Source of the DNA: Limnanthes douglasii subsp. nivea
Taxonomy: Eukaryota > Streptophyta > Magnoliopsida > Brassicales > Limnanthaceae
DNA: 64,000 nucleotides
Direction: 5' to 3'
Assembly: GCA_036936605.1 (NCBI GenBank)
Contig: JAUPFV010000003.1
Coordinates: 82,878,273 to 82,942,272 of the forward strand
Shown: piece by piece, positions 1 to 10,694 of the stretch
Layout of the letters: each line of letters starts with the position of its first letter
How positions within the stretch are numbered: position 1 is the stretch's first letter
Notes under the pieces: model-generated
Databases searched by the model: none
The model's input: only the letters and a program-made list of their open reading frames with translations
Told to the model about the DNA's origin: nothing
Made by a program: the position numbers and the translations under genes

Positions 1-799
1 AATTAGGTTTGCGAAAATAATAATAATAATAATAAATTATTGATTAAATTTATTTGTCGTAAAATACCAAAATCGATAATATTTTTAGATTTTTTTCCGA
101 ATTATATATTAATTTTTTTTTATATATATAAATAAATAAATGTATACCTATTATTGTTTGGTGAATTTTATAAAATTATATTTTAGAGAAAATTTAATTT
201 CTTTACGCCCTAAAACATAATAAAAAAAGACAAATTATCTAATAAGTTTAGAAATCATATTAGTTACGAGTACGTACCTACCAAACGAGCAGGTGCCTAC
301 CAAACGGTCCGAACCTATGTTACTACATTTTGAACAAAAAAAAGATTTTGTTATTATAGTTATTTTATTATTATAATTAGTCATTTATTTTTATGTGATA
401 TCGATATCAATAGCTATTTTGAAATAAGGTGTCAGTTCTTATCATAGTTATACAGTTATAGCTGATAAATTAACTAGGATTTGTAGCGGTTATTTGGTTT
501 AATGTTAATTTTATTATTATTTTAAAATAAGTTTAATTTTAAAAAATGTTAATAAAACATTTTAATAATTATTTCAAAATAAATATTTTATTTTGTGTTT
601 ATAATTACTTTTATCGAAATCCAACTCTTCAATATTGTGAAGTATGTATGGAAATGACTGATATTATCTACTAATATGAAACCAAGGTGTCAGTCCGAAC
701 ACGGTCCAATAAATTAATCGAATACAACCAAAACCTCTCAAGTCTCAATCACGACCCGGTTTTTATTTATTTATTTATCAATTAAGCCAACTCTGACTC
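1..799. other. AT-rich intergenic DNA
   Basis: No coding region or recognisable repeat family is visible. There is a short (TAA)n run near positions 18-38 and many A/T homopolymers. The last 100 bases lead into the promoter of the small gene at 938. Confidence 0.6.
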
Positions 800-806
800 T
801 ATAAAT
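800..806 (+). promoter_or_regulatory. TATA box of the left small gene
   Basis: TATAAAT lies 138 bp before the ATG at 938 and is followed by a CT-rich leader. The paralogous gene at 63,554 has the same heptamer 121 bp before its ATG, which supports a real promoter. Confidence 0.6.
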
Positions 807-937
807 CTGGGTCCATGGTCTCTTCTCTTCTTCAAATCTCACATTTCTACAACCAACATTTTCCGATTCAGTTTCTCGTTCTCAGATTCTCAAATTTAGA
901 GAGATAGATAGATAGAGAGTGATAGACATAAACAGTC

Positions 938-1135
938 ATGATAACTGTGGCGATTATGGCGGAGCTATTGGCAGAGTACACGGTGGCGCTAGCTAGAATC
1001 ACTGTAAGGCTGCTACCCCAACGGCCTGGTCGTAGTAATCGGATTCCCATCCCGTGTCTGGGTGATGTTCGTCTTCCTTCTTCTTCGTCTTCGACTCCTA
1101 TTCCTGATTACTCGAATTTTCTGGTTAATTTTTAA
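938..1135 (+). CDS. Small conserved plant protein, copy 1 (65 aa)
   Basis: I do not recognise the family and assign no function. Seen: an intronless 65-residue ORF. Residues 1-27 are rich in Ala, Leu, Val and Arg and could form an amphipathic helix. A basic stretch with RSNRIPIPCL follows at 32-41, then a Ser run at 48-52 and the end DYSNFLVNF. No convincing signal peptide or metal-binding motif is visible. The reason to call it a gene is the paralog at 63,554-63,763: 47 of 65 aligned residues are identical, the start Met aligns, the only length change is a 4-residue insertion in the low-complexity tail, and both have a TATA box at a similar distance. Such conservation across 62 kb of unrelated transposon DNA argues for selection on the protein. 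The opposite-strand ORF at 868-1050 is a shadow. Confidence 0.7.
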   Translation: MITVAIMAELLAEYTVALARITVRLLPQRPGRSNRIPIPCLGDVRLPSSSSSTPIPDYSNFLVNF

Positions 1136-2339
1136 TCGAACAGGAGAGAAACCCTATAGTTACCCCCAATTCGTTTGTTCTTTTGGTGAGTTTAAGCAGA
1201 TTAGGATTTGAAACGAGAGTTAGAATATCCAATTTTGCTGTAATCGGTTTAGAATTGTGGTTTGATTATAAGTCTAATTTCTTGATGAGCATTGTGTATG
1301 GATTTTTCTTCTTTTATGGATTCAGATTTGATTTTGTGGGTTTTCTTGGTCATACTAATAATTTGTTGATTTATTATTATTATTTATTTTTTATTAGTTA
1401 TTATCTTTGAGTAATTACTAAATAATTAAGATTTTTGTCTCCTAAGTCCTGCACCTGTGTACTGTTTAAGTAGTAAAATATTACTTATTTTCTATGATTG
1501 GATTGATAATTAATAAATTGGCAAATCATGAAGGCAAATAAATGAAGGATGGAATTTATCAAACCAAGCAATCACCTGAATTAAAAAGTAGATTTGGTTT
1601 AAAGAAGATTGCTCTACTAATTAAGGAGTACATATTACTAAATACTTTTGTTTTAGTAAAATGAAATTAATATAATTTAAGCATCAAGTGAAAGAAAATG
1701 CTAAAGTTGACTCAAGAAAAGCACAAGCGAATAGTTTAATTCGGTGTAATTGAATCAATGCTGTTTTTTTCTTTTAAAATAAGTCTTTTAAATTTGGTTA
1801 AAGTACTATTTAATATCTAGAAACCAAAATATTATCCATTTAATACTTATATTTTCATATTTATCCGACAAAAATTCATTTTTTGAAATATTTAATATCT
1901 AAAACTTATTAATACCTTTTATATTCATATTCATTTATATAAAAGCCTTAACACTCGTATTTCAGTCTTTTCTTCTTAATTTTTTTTCTACGTGACTTGA
2001 ACAGTTCCCTCCTATAATATGTAATTCTCCATTTTAATCGATTTCTTGTATTTTTATTGTTTTTGGTTGATTTTGATTGTGTTTAAGTTGATTTCGTAGT
2101 TAGTTTTTTTGCTATATGTGTGGAATTCGAGTTTTAGTAAAACATTTTTACTCGAGTTTTAATTTCTATGTATTAGGTTAGTCGATCTGTTTTTTTTCTT
2201 TTCTGTTTTTAGTATTCATCTGTTATTTTGCGTTGATAATGTAGTATATTTGTGTCATTAACATTAGTTTTTCGTCAATTTTGAGTTTGTGTGTAAGTTT
2301 TTATGAGTTTTTAGTTTGCATGTAATTGTTCTGTGTTTC
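1136..2339. other. 3' flank of the small gene; probable left edge of the Mutator-like element
   Basis: AT-rich DNA without a convincing ORF. Around 1800-1930 there are near-repeats of ATTTAATATCTA. From about 1960 the sequence becomes T-rich and leader-like towards the transposase. The left end of the Mutator-like element probably lies between 1750 and 2300, but I found no terminal inverted repeat or target duplication that fixes it. Confidence 0.4.
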
Positions 2340-2345
2340 TACAAA

Positions 2346-2590
2346 GGAGATGCGAAACATTTTGCTATGAACTTAGTGATAGTTGCGAAACGTGTAGGTT
2401 TTTTCTGGAACGGTTGATGAAAAATGTATTTTTAGTAGATGTGAAACGTTAATGTTTTTATTTATGAAGATGCGAAACAGTAATGTTCTTGTTTGTGAAT
2501 ATGCGAAACGTGTTTTACAGATAGATGTGAAAACTCGTGTATTGTTTACCAATGATAGATGCGAAACCCTTGTCTAATGCAGATACGAGA
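2346..2590 (+). repeat. Motif cluster A (AGATGCGAAAC family), upstream of the transposase
   Basis: About eight copies of the core (a/t)GATGCGAAAC, near 2348, 2385, 2443, 2469, 2500, 2523, 2557 and 2582. Some are decayed to TGTGAAAC or ATACGAGA. They fill the leader before the transposase ATG at 2590, with irregular spacing of about 25-60 bp. All read on +. Confidence 0.8.
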
Positions 2591-4800
2591 TGTCTAGTAA
2601 TAGAATGTGTATTTTTACACTAAATGGGGAGCTTGCAATTTGTCATCTTGGTTTGTTTGCTGAGTTTGAAGATATTGTTAAATTTGTTTTAAGTAGATAT
2701 GATACGTTAGTTCAGGGTAAATTCAAATTAAGATATTCTTGTGGTGATCTAGAAAACATTATCTTAGGTTGTGATGGTGATTTAATTGCTTTGGCATCGT
2801 TTGTTGATAGTTTGGGTGTTTCAAGTGTTACTATTAAAGTTGAAGGTGATGTTGTTGTTGGTGATAATATTAGAGAAACTGCTGAAAGTATATTTGAAGT
2901 TTCAAATGAAGATATTGTTTGTGGAGAAACTGGTGAAACTTCTGGTGTTAATGCTATTAGTTGCAAGCACAAAGCACTTGCTATTATTGGTTGGGTTAAT
3001 GAATTTAGCGGTGTTGGGCAAGTGTTTCACGATGGAGAAATAGGTTTAAGATTTGCTGTTAGTCGGTTGGCTTTACAAAAAGGTTTTTCTTTTAAATATT
3101 TGCATAACAATAAATAAAGAGTAATTGTTTATTGCATGAAAAACGATTCAAAGGGCTGTTCTTGGAGACTTTATGCTAAACAAGAGAGGTCTAATGGTTT
3201 TTATTATTATTAAGAAGTATGTCGAAACTCATACATGTGGGACTGGTTTTAACAAAGAAAATATAAGGCATTTGTCATCTGATTTGATTGGAAATGAAAT
3301 ACGTGATTGTGTGAGGAGGATAGTTGATGTTACAACTACAAGCGTGAAATAATTTTTAAAAAATGACTACGGTTTAAATATTTCTTACTGTGTTTCATGG
3401 ATTGCTTTAGAGAAAGCTAAGAGGGTTGTATATGAAGATAGTTCAACTTCTTATAAACTTTTAAGAATTATTTTAAAACATTGAAGGTTCTTGATAGTAG
3501 CAGTGATTACATACTGCAGAATTCTTTGGAAACCAATGTGATCAAGCGATGTTTCGTAGCATTTGGGTCTTGCCTCTATGATAAAGATACAAAACATTCT
3601 GAATAAATAACGTGATAGAGGCGACATGTGTAATGTATGATTAACGAGATAAATGCGAAACACCTATAGTATATGATTGACGAGATATATGCGAAACATA
3701 TCTATATCAGTAAGTGATAGTTGCGAAACCTCTTATAATGAAGCGTTTATACTATATTTTGTTCTATATATTTGTTGCATTTAGTATTGTTGCACCTGAA
3801 GATATTGAGAATTGATTATGGTTTTTGGAGATGTTGAAACCTTATTTTTTGGATCAGGAAATCACATTTATTAGTGATCGTGATTTAGGTATTGTTACTG
3901 CTGTATCTGCTATATTTCCAGATTGCCATCATGGATACTGTCTTTATCATCTTATGAATAATTTGAGGCATTGTTTAAGGGCTACACCGACGACATTTCA
4001 GGATACTATGGTTAAAATGTTTAAAAGATGTGCATATGCTTCTAATTAAAATTTGTTTAATCAATATATGGATGAATTACTTAAGCAGGGAGGTGAGAAG
4101 GTTGAAAGTTTTTGTCAAAATTTATCTCTTGAGAAATATACTTGTGATTTTTTCAAAGGTAAGAGGTATGGTTCTATGGCATTTACACCAGTTGAATTTT
4201 TTAACAATCAAGTCAAACAATTTTGCGGTTTGCATATACTGGAGTTAATTGATATGATTAGACTTTTAGAAATGGGTCAAATTTCGAGACATTTCCGTGA
4301 TGCTGAACGTTGGACTAGCGATTTGTGTCCTGAATTTGATAAAAAGTTTAAAGATAATATGGAAGAAGGTCGTCCATAGATAGTTTATTCGCCTACTCCT
4401 CTTTTTCCAGAAGTGTTTTGTGATCCCGTTATGGTTGTTGATCTTAGTGTACGTAGTTGTTCTTGTAGTTTATGACAACATGAGTGTTTCTCTTGTTCTC
4501 ATACTGTAGCTGCGATATTTTATATGGATGCAGATCCTATGAAATATATTGAGCCATGCTATTTTGTAAGCTCTTATAAGGCAACATATTCATATGATAT
4601 AGTTGCATTTACTACTTTTGGTCAATCATCTACTTCAACAACTTCTCTAGATCTACTCCCTCTAGTTTTAAAAAGGAGAGCTAGATGACCTAATAAGAAA
4701 AGAATTCCATCTAGAGGAGAATTAAGTATTCGTAAGATAACATGTTCTTGTTGTCGTAAATCTGGTTATAACAGACGAACATGTGTAGACATTTTGTAAG
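2590..4800 (+). pseudogene. MURA-type (Mutator-like) transposase, degenerate
   Basis: Seen: ORF 2590-3117 ends in the Mu-type DNA-binding domain (GLRFAVSRLALQKGFSFKYL), continued after a stop by YCMKNDSKGCSWRLYAK near 3130-3180. Shifted frames to 3430 hold the rest of that domain (VETHTCG, NDYGLNISY). The N-terminus of the MULE domain is at 3500-3600 (KRCFVAFGS). ORF 3825-4049 has LWFLEMLKPYF just before it, then FISDRDLGI, with the second catalytic Asp, and CHHGYCLYHLMNN. ORF 4053-4379 continues the domain. A SWIM zinc finger (CSC, then H and CSH) is at 4440-4510, and a terminal CCHC-like knuckle is near 4740-4790. Odd: the segment with the first catalytic Asp (the DGTHLKGKY-like block of the family) is absent. 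Between 3610 and 3790 there is instead non-coding DNA with three motif copies. Stops at 3115, 4047 and 4377 and several frame changes make it inactive. Confidence 0.85.
3645..3732 (+). repeat. Motif cluster B inside the transposase gene
   Basis: Three copies ending in TGCGAAAC, near 3652, 3687 and 3719, lie where the first catalytic block of the transposase should be. The DNA around them has stops in all frames. It may be an intron or an insertion replacing that exon. Confidence 0.7.
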
Positions 4801-4879
4801 ATGAATGTAATTTTTGATACTATTAGTTTTCTTAGCTATTTTGTCATAATGACAGTAGAGTGTGAACATTTCAATGGAT

Positions 4880-5240
4880 GCTAGATGCGAAACCTTTTGT
4901 TATAAATTCACCTGAAAGATGTGAAACCTGTGATAACCAACAAATATGGCTTTGCTAGATGCGAAACACATTTTACAAGATTTACTGAACTAGATGGCAA
5001 ACGTTTGATAACAAGTTATTTTATTTGTGATAGATGCGAAACATTTAACAATAAGTTATATTTTTTATGATAGATGCGAAACAACTGACACCAAATACAC
5101 TGATCTGATAGATGCAGAACCTTGGATGATTAGATACTCAATAATTTTTTATAGATGCGCAACCTTGGATAATCAAATATATTATAGTGTGATAGATGCG
5201 AAACATTAGATTTAAGTACATTCTTTTGGCAGTTGCTAAA
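4880..5240 (+). repeat. Motif cluster C, downstream of the transposase
   Basis: About ten copies, near 4881, 4917, 4957, 4992, 5030, 5070, 5108, 5151, 5194 and 5230. The best are full GATAGATGCGAAAC; decayed forms include TGCAGAAC and TGCGCAAC. Spacing is about 35-45 bp and all read on +. The reading frame at 5027-5209 is only this repeat translated. Confidence 0.85.
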
Positions 5241-5514
5241 CCAGCTCATAAAATAAATTTTTTGATGTATATGTTAAAATATGAATATAAACAAATAAAT
5301 AAAATGATTAAGTTCATTATGAAACAAATGCAATACATGCTAAGTTGAGTAAACCAAATACAAGCTTAAACAAATTTAAAAACAGAGTCTCTATGTTCAA
5401 ACTCTGTTTGAGCAGACCCTTAGTCTCCTTGTTTAATTTTGCTTATCAAAAACGAAAAGATAAACTTGTTCCTACCTTTAGTTAAAAAAAAAAAGCAGAC
5501 CCTTCACCTAACCA

Positions 5515-5900
5515 TCAGTCAGAGTCTTCTTCGTCATCTTCAGAGTCGTATTTGTTTGAGTCATCTTCCTCCGAATCTTCTTCTTGTGAATCTTTATCTT
5601 CGTCTTCTTCGTCTTTGATGTCTTCATATTCTTGCATCTAGTCCCGTTTCCTTTTTCTTTTTAAAAGGACAGAAATATGATCCTCATTTGGCTCATCTTC
5701 ATCTTCAGAAAAAGTATCTTCAAAATATTTTTCTTCAAAAAAGAATCAAAACTGTCATCAGATATGTCATCAGAATATTCGTCTGTAGTGGTATGTTTCC
5801 ACTCTTCTCTGGCCTCAGGCAAACGAGTTGGAGAACTTATATCACTATAAAAGGGATCATCATCTGAAGAATAGTTAAAATTTTGCATTTTGCAAAGCAA
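5515..5900 (-). pseudogene. Small acidic protein with basic NLS-like stretch
   Basis: Seen on -: ATG at 5900 (or 5888), then about 55 residues rich in Ser, Asp and Glu with several SDD/DDD runs. A one-base frame change near 5745 leads to an EDEDEP stretch and the basic run KRKRKR. One TAG follows, then a second acidic stretch (DEEDEDKD, EEDSEEDD) to a TGA at 5515-5517. Without the frameshift and stop it would be roughly 125-130 residues. I recognise no domain. It sits between the transposase and the Ulp1-like gene with motif clusters on both sides, so it is probably a third gene of the element. VANDAL elements of Arabidopsis also carry a third gene, but I cannot show homology. It could instead be a displaced exon of the Ulp1-like gene. 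Confidence 0.45.
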
Positions 5901-5904
5901 CTTT

Positions 5905-6245
5905 GTAAGAAGTGAAAAGTTTAGAAGATTTTCACTGAGAATGAAGTGAACTTTTATGTATGAGAACTGAAATTATAAAATGATATTTTATAGGTTAACA
6001 CAAATAATATATTGGTTGATATTGTTTAGATTTGTAATTAATGCAATTTAATGATGGGTATCCAAGAGTTGTCAAGTCATGTAAGTAAATATTAAATCAA
6101 ACTAAAGCTACTAGTTTGATTTTTGAATTTTGAAATTTATATGTGTGAGATTTGTAGAGTATATTAACTACAAAAACATATTAATTCTGTAAGTGATAAG
6201 TGGATGGAAAATAATTAGACCAGCAGATGGGAAAGAGTTTCCAAG
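5905..6245 (+). repeat. Tandem duplication within the element, copy 1
   Basis: This stretch is copied at 6448-6712. Shared landmarks include GTGAAAAG(T/A)TTAGAAG, TTGGTTGATATT, CAAGTCATGTAAGTAAATAT, TACTAGTTTGATTTTT and ATAATTAGACCAG. Each copy is followed by its own motif cluster, so the unit is about 480-540 bp of spacer plus array. Confidence 0.8.
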
Positions 6246-6259
6246 AGAAAAATCAAATT

Positions 6260-6412
6260 GATAGATATGAAACATGCATCATAAAATAAACGATAGATGC
6301 GAAACCTTGTGTAAAAACTAAATAGTAGATACGAAACGTGTTTTTTACATTTCTCTAGTAGATGCGAAATAATATGTGAAATAAAGGGACATATGATAGG
6401 CTAGATGCGGGA
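6260..6412 (+). repeat. Motif cluster D
   Basis: About five copies, near 6263, 6293, 6328, 6360 and 6402, with variants ATATGAAAC, ATACGAAAC and TGCGGGAT. It forms the array part of the first tandem unit. Confidence 0.75.
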
Positions 6413-6447
6413 TGCTGTATTTAAATTTTTGATAGGTACAAATATTA

Positions 6448-6712
6448 CGAAGGTGAAAAGATTAGAAGTTTTGACAGAAATAATATCTTTGGTTGATATT
6501 CGTGAGATTTTATAATTAATGCAATGTAATGATGAGTATCTAAGACTTGTCAAGTCATGTAAGTAAATATCAAATCAAACTAAATCTACTAGTTTGATTT
6601 TTTATTTGAATTTTATATGTGGGAGATTGGAAGAATACATTAACTACAAAAATATATTACTTCTGTAAATGATAATTGGATGAAAAATAATTAGACCAGA
6701 AGATGAGAAATA
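6448..6712 (+). repeat. Tandem duplication within the element, copy 2
   Basis: Copy of 5905-6245, shorter by internal deletion near its start and diverged by scattered substitutions. It is followed directly by motif cluster E. Confidence 0.8.
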
Positions 6713-6728
6713 CCCATCAAAGAAACAA

Positions 6729-6816
6729 AGATAGATGCGAAACCCAAAGATAGATGCGAGACCCAATGATAGATGCGAAAATCTAGTAATTACATTAAGA
6801 TAGATGCGAAACTATC
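6729..6816 (+). repeat. Motif cluster E
   Basis: Four near-perfect copies, at about 6731, 6751, 6770 and 6800. The first three are spaced only 19-20 bp apart, the tightest packing in the window and close to head-to-tail tandem. Confidence 0.85.
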
Positions 6817-7205
6817 ATTGTTAGACAGTTTTGTCATTGAGATATATTTTATAGTAGACAAACTGTACAACAACAAAAAATATCACAAACATCACAAAAA
6901 TAAGTAAAATAAATATTACAAAATAACGGCCCAATATTTGTTAATGTTCATGTCATTAAGAAACGTGTAAAACATTTTTGCTCTTCTTAATGGTGCAATA
7001 TCATAAGTTTTGTGTAAGTCAAGTTTCTCATGCAAAATATAATCTTTGAAGTAATTGCAGACCATCACTCTGCAATCAAGTGATCTAGGTCTTTGTTTAG
7101 GAATTTTTACTAGACAATATATCTTTATTTGTTTTTCTGCTTGTAAAATATTTTTGTGTTAGAGGTATGCAATCTGTAATTTAATAAGCATACAAATAAA
7201 TAAAA

Positions 7206-7207
<2 letters not shown>

Positions 7208-7247
<40 letters not shown>
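7208..7247. repeat. (AT)n microsatellite
   Basis: Forty bases of alternating A and T inside the last intron of the Ulp1-like gene, between the His-bearing exon and the Cys-bearing exon. Confidence 0.95.
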
Positions 7248-7250
<3 letters not shown>

Positions 7251-8058
7251 CTATGGAATTATTATAGAAGGGAGACACTTATTAATCTTTTGGCAGTTTT
7301 TCTTGTTGGATCTGGACGTTTTGCTATTGGGTTTAGATTTACTGTTTTTTCATGTTCAACATCTATTACCAATAATGTCCAATGGTTAACATTTCCAGGT
7401 CTAGCTTCTGTTAGAAGCGGAACGAAGATGTAACCTTCTGTGATGCCTCGTGGCTTATTATCAACATATAATGTTGCATCCATATTTTGGTTCAGCAGAT
7501 GCTACATTGGAGGAGTAATATTTAGAAACATTTATATTTATAAATTAACACATGCTGTAAAAGTATATTATTCTTACCATTACACTTCGAGATAATTATG
7601 TTCGTGGCATAAAGTTTCCTGAACTACTAGCAACTGGTATTTGAAAATTGTGTTGTTTAAGGTTGATATACATATAACCGTCGGTTACCTGTGTTGTCAA
7701 AAGTGGAAACCAACAGTTTGTTAACATATATATTAGGAAGCAACGGAAACAAACTAAATCTAAATTTAACTTTTACCGTAGAGTCGATTTCATCTTCATC
7801 TGCTATCTTCATCAAAGTACTAACAAAAATATTAGATCCTGGTATATCTGGACATGACCATACTGTTTGATCAGAATTGTTTTCTCCTTTTTCAATCAGT
7901 TCTAATTTGTAGTATTCCTGTATGTCAATTGCAGCTATTATTTTGTTTTTAAATGGCCATTATTTTCTGGTAATTCCCATGTTAGGTAGTTCTTTAGAGA
8001 CTTGATGTTGAGTAGGATCTAAATTTAGTTCAAATGAAGGACCTTCATCCAAATATTT

Positions 8059-8410
8059 CTGCACAAATGGGAAACAATTGAAACAGTAAGATGAGATAGA
8101 TGTGAAATGTTAAAAAATATAATAGATGGGAAAGAAGGGAAATCAAGATAGATGTGAAACATACGTATATTGATAGATGAGAAACCTTCATTATTCAGAT
8201 AGATGCGAAACCTATGTAACTTTCATATATGAGAAACCAGTGAAACCAAACTAGATGCAAAATCTATGGAAATAACATAGATGTGAAACCAATGGAAATA
8301 TAATAAATGCGGAACCTAATGTAATTATGGTAAATAAGAAAGCAGTGAAACTATGCTAGATGCGAAACAAGTAAAAATATGATAGGTGGGGAAGTTTTTC
8401 AATCATTTAC
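8059..8410 (-). other. GT-AG intron made largely of the motif array (cluster F)
   Basis: On -, the donor GTAAATGATT follows a lysine-rich exon end (KDIKKKK) and the acceptor TTTGTGCAG precedes KYLDEGPSFELNLD. Both flanking frames are open at the junctions. The 352-bp intron holds about ten to twelve motif copies between 8097 and 8395 (for example near 8098, 8149, 8173, 8201, 8226, 8251, 8279, 8304 and 8358), reading opposite to transcription. This is the clearest case of the array being confined to an intron. Confidence 0.65.
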
Positions 8411-8577
8411 TTTTTTCTTTTTTATATCCTTTTCAGTTCTTATAATTTCTTTCTCAATTGCAGGGTCTAAGTCACTGACTTGTGGCGTTTGAATTTCTTG
8501 GACTTCTTATGTATTTTCCTTAACAAAACAGAAAATTGGACATTGGATGGGAAAGAGGAGTGAATATAATACATAAC

Positions 8578-8640
8578 AAAGATAGATGTGAAACATGCTA
8601 TTATACAAAACTAGTATACAATTAAACACCAGATGCAGAT
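8578..8640 (+). repeat. Motif remnants in the neighbouring intron
   Basis: One good copy (AGATAGATGTGAAAC near 8579) and one decayed copy (AGATGCAGATAAAC near 8629) lie in the likely intron between the acidic exon (ending about 8760) and the exon starting near 8519. Confidence 0.6.
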
Positions 8641-9889
8641 AAACATATATATACAAATAATATTACAGTATTTAAGCCAAAAAAGAAGATAATACACAAC
8701 AGTATATATCTTTAAATACAAACGTTTTTCAAAACATGTTTTGTTAATTCTAGGTTATCTGTATCACCCCTTTGTCCACAACATCTTTGTTGGTCACTTT
8801 AGATTCTTCAGGAACATACTTTGTCATACCATATGCTTTAACAACACTTTTAACCCCTTTAAATACTCCAACTACACTGCTTGTCCTTTCAAATACTTCA
8901 GCAACTGATTGTTTAGCAATATGAACATCAGCATTAGTATTTTTATCTTGTTCTTCCATAACAGTATTGCGATTTTGTTCTTCTGTAACATTAACATGAA
9001 CTGAATGATCATCTTTCTTTTCAAACCCAGCTTCAGTAGGAGTTACAACCGAGGGATTGTCTTTCTTTTCAAATCCAACATCACTATTAACAATGGTATT
9101 AACTTCATTTTCCTCCCTAACTTCAATAGGAGTAAAATTCTCATATTCTACAACAATAATAAGTTTAGAAGTAACAATATCAACATTAATAGAGGGATCA
9201 TTTTTCTTTTTAATCTCAACACCCGTTGGAGTTACATTCTCGTTTTCAACAGTAAAAACATCCTCAGATGTAGCAGCATCAACATGAAACTCAACTTCAC
9301 CAACATGGTTATCTTCAACAACAACAATATTACGATCCTTTTTTTCGAAATCATCTTCACTTTGTTCTTGTTGTGGAGGTGTGACCTTGTCTTCCACAAC
9401 AATATTTGGTGTTTTGTCTTGGTTTTCATCATAAACAACAGAGTTTTCAACCACGGTATTAGGTGTTTTTCTGATTTTATTTGGTGATTGGTGGTCTTGA
9501 TCATTCAATCTCTTTATCCTTGAATAAGTTTTTGGTTGCTGTTCAGTTGTTTCTATGTTTTGCTTCAACATAGGCAGTTTAAGTGTGTTTTGTAGGTCAA
9601 CCTCAATGTCCATCTCTACATTAGCTTTTATTTGTGTAATGATCTTCTCATGTTCTTCGAGTTTCTTTTTCAGTTCATCAATTTGTTGTTGAAATCTTCG
9701 ATGTTTCATTTCAGTTTGTTCTACTTTTTCAAATGTTTTTAAGTCAAAGCTCTAGCTAGAGACTGGGTCTGTTTGTGCTTTGGCTGCGTCTAGGACTGGG
9801 GTTGTTGTTAGGGATGGGTCTGGGTGTGGGGCTGTGGTCGGGGCTAGGTATATTGTGTTAATTTTCTATAATATAATAATCAATGTCAA

Positions 9890-10300
9890 AGATAGATGTA
9901 AAAGCTTTCACATAAGAAGATGAATGATAGATGCGAAACCTTAACATTCATAGAATTAGATGCGAAACCTTCAAGTCAAACTAAAATGATAGATGCGGAA
10001 CGTAATAGAAATAATAGATGCAGAACCTAAATAGAAAGGATAGATGTGGAACGTAAATAAAAGGATAGATGTGGAATGTAAACGAAAACGATAGATGTAG
10101 AACCTACACAGAAATGATAGATGCGGAACCTACACAGAAATGATAGATGCAAAACATAAACAAAAATGATAGATGTGGAACCTAAACAGAATGATAGATG
10201 AGAAACGTAAATTAAAAAATAGATACGAAACCTTTAGTAATCATGATGCTAGATGCGAAACATATTAGGATATTATTCATGCTAGATGCGGAATGTATAG
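9890..10300 (+). repeat. Motif cluster G, the densest long array
   Basis: About fifteen copies at 23-35 bp steps, near 9891, 9927, 9958, 9989, 10,013, 10,039, 10,063, 10,090, 10,117, 10,142, 10,169, 10,193, 10,218, 10,250 and 10,283. A run of neighbours shares the sub-variant GATAGATG(C/T)GGAACC plus an ACAGAAAT-like linker, which points to local tandem duplication. The cluster lies in the probable intron between the exon near 10,500 and that starting at 9846. Confidence 0.85.
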
Positions 10301-10694
10301 TAAATATGATAAAATATGAGATTTTTAACTTTTCTATTGCTAGTAAGTTTTTCAAGCTTTTATTTTCTATCTTGAGATGATATAATTTGTCTGAAATGTT
10401 GATTATAGATCTATTTTCTATTGTATTTTCAGGTTTTTTGAGATTCCTAAGAGTTTCTACCGATAAAGTTTTCTAATTCATGTTTTGTACTGGATTTCTT
10501 CATTGTGTTGCAGTCTTTTTAGTTTTTGGAACTTTTTTACATGGTTGAACTATGTATTGGTCTAGTGTTTTTTCGCTATCAGTAGAATCTGTTGCACCTG
10601 GTTCTTGGAATGTATCCCAATGCAAACCATCTTCATCTTCGTTGAGGTTTACTTGTTCAGAATGGTAAAAAGCTGGATACAAAACATGTATTAA

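Noticed and set aside
1183..1410. Plus-strand ORF of 75 codons after the left small gene
   Set aside because: Phe/Tyr/Leu-rich translation of T-rich 3' DNA with no counterpart at the right paralog.
5027..5209. Plus-strand ORF with repeated IDAKH/RCETTD words
   Set aside because: It is a translation of the tandem motif cluster C, not a protein gene.
9005..9487. Plus-strand ORF of 160 codons
   Set aside because: It is the antisense of the acidic exon of the Ulp1-like gene; Asn/Ile/Phe-rich with no homology or start context.
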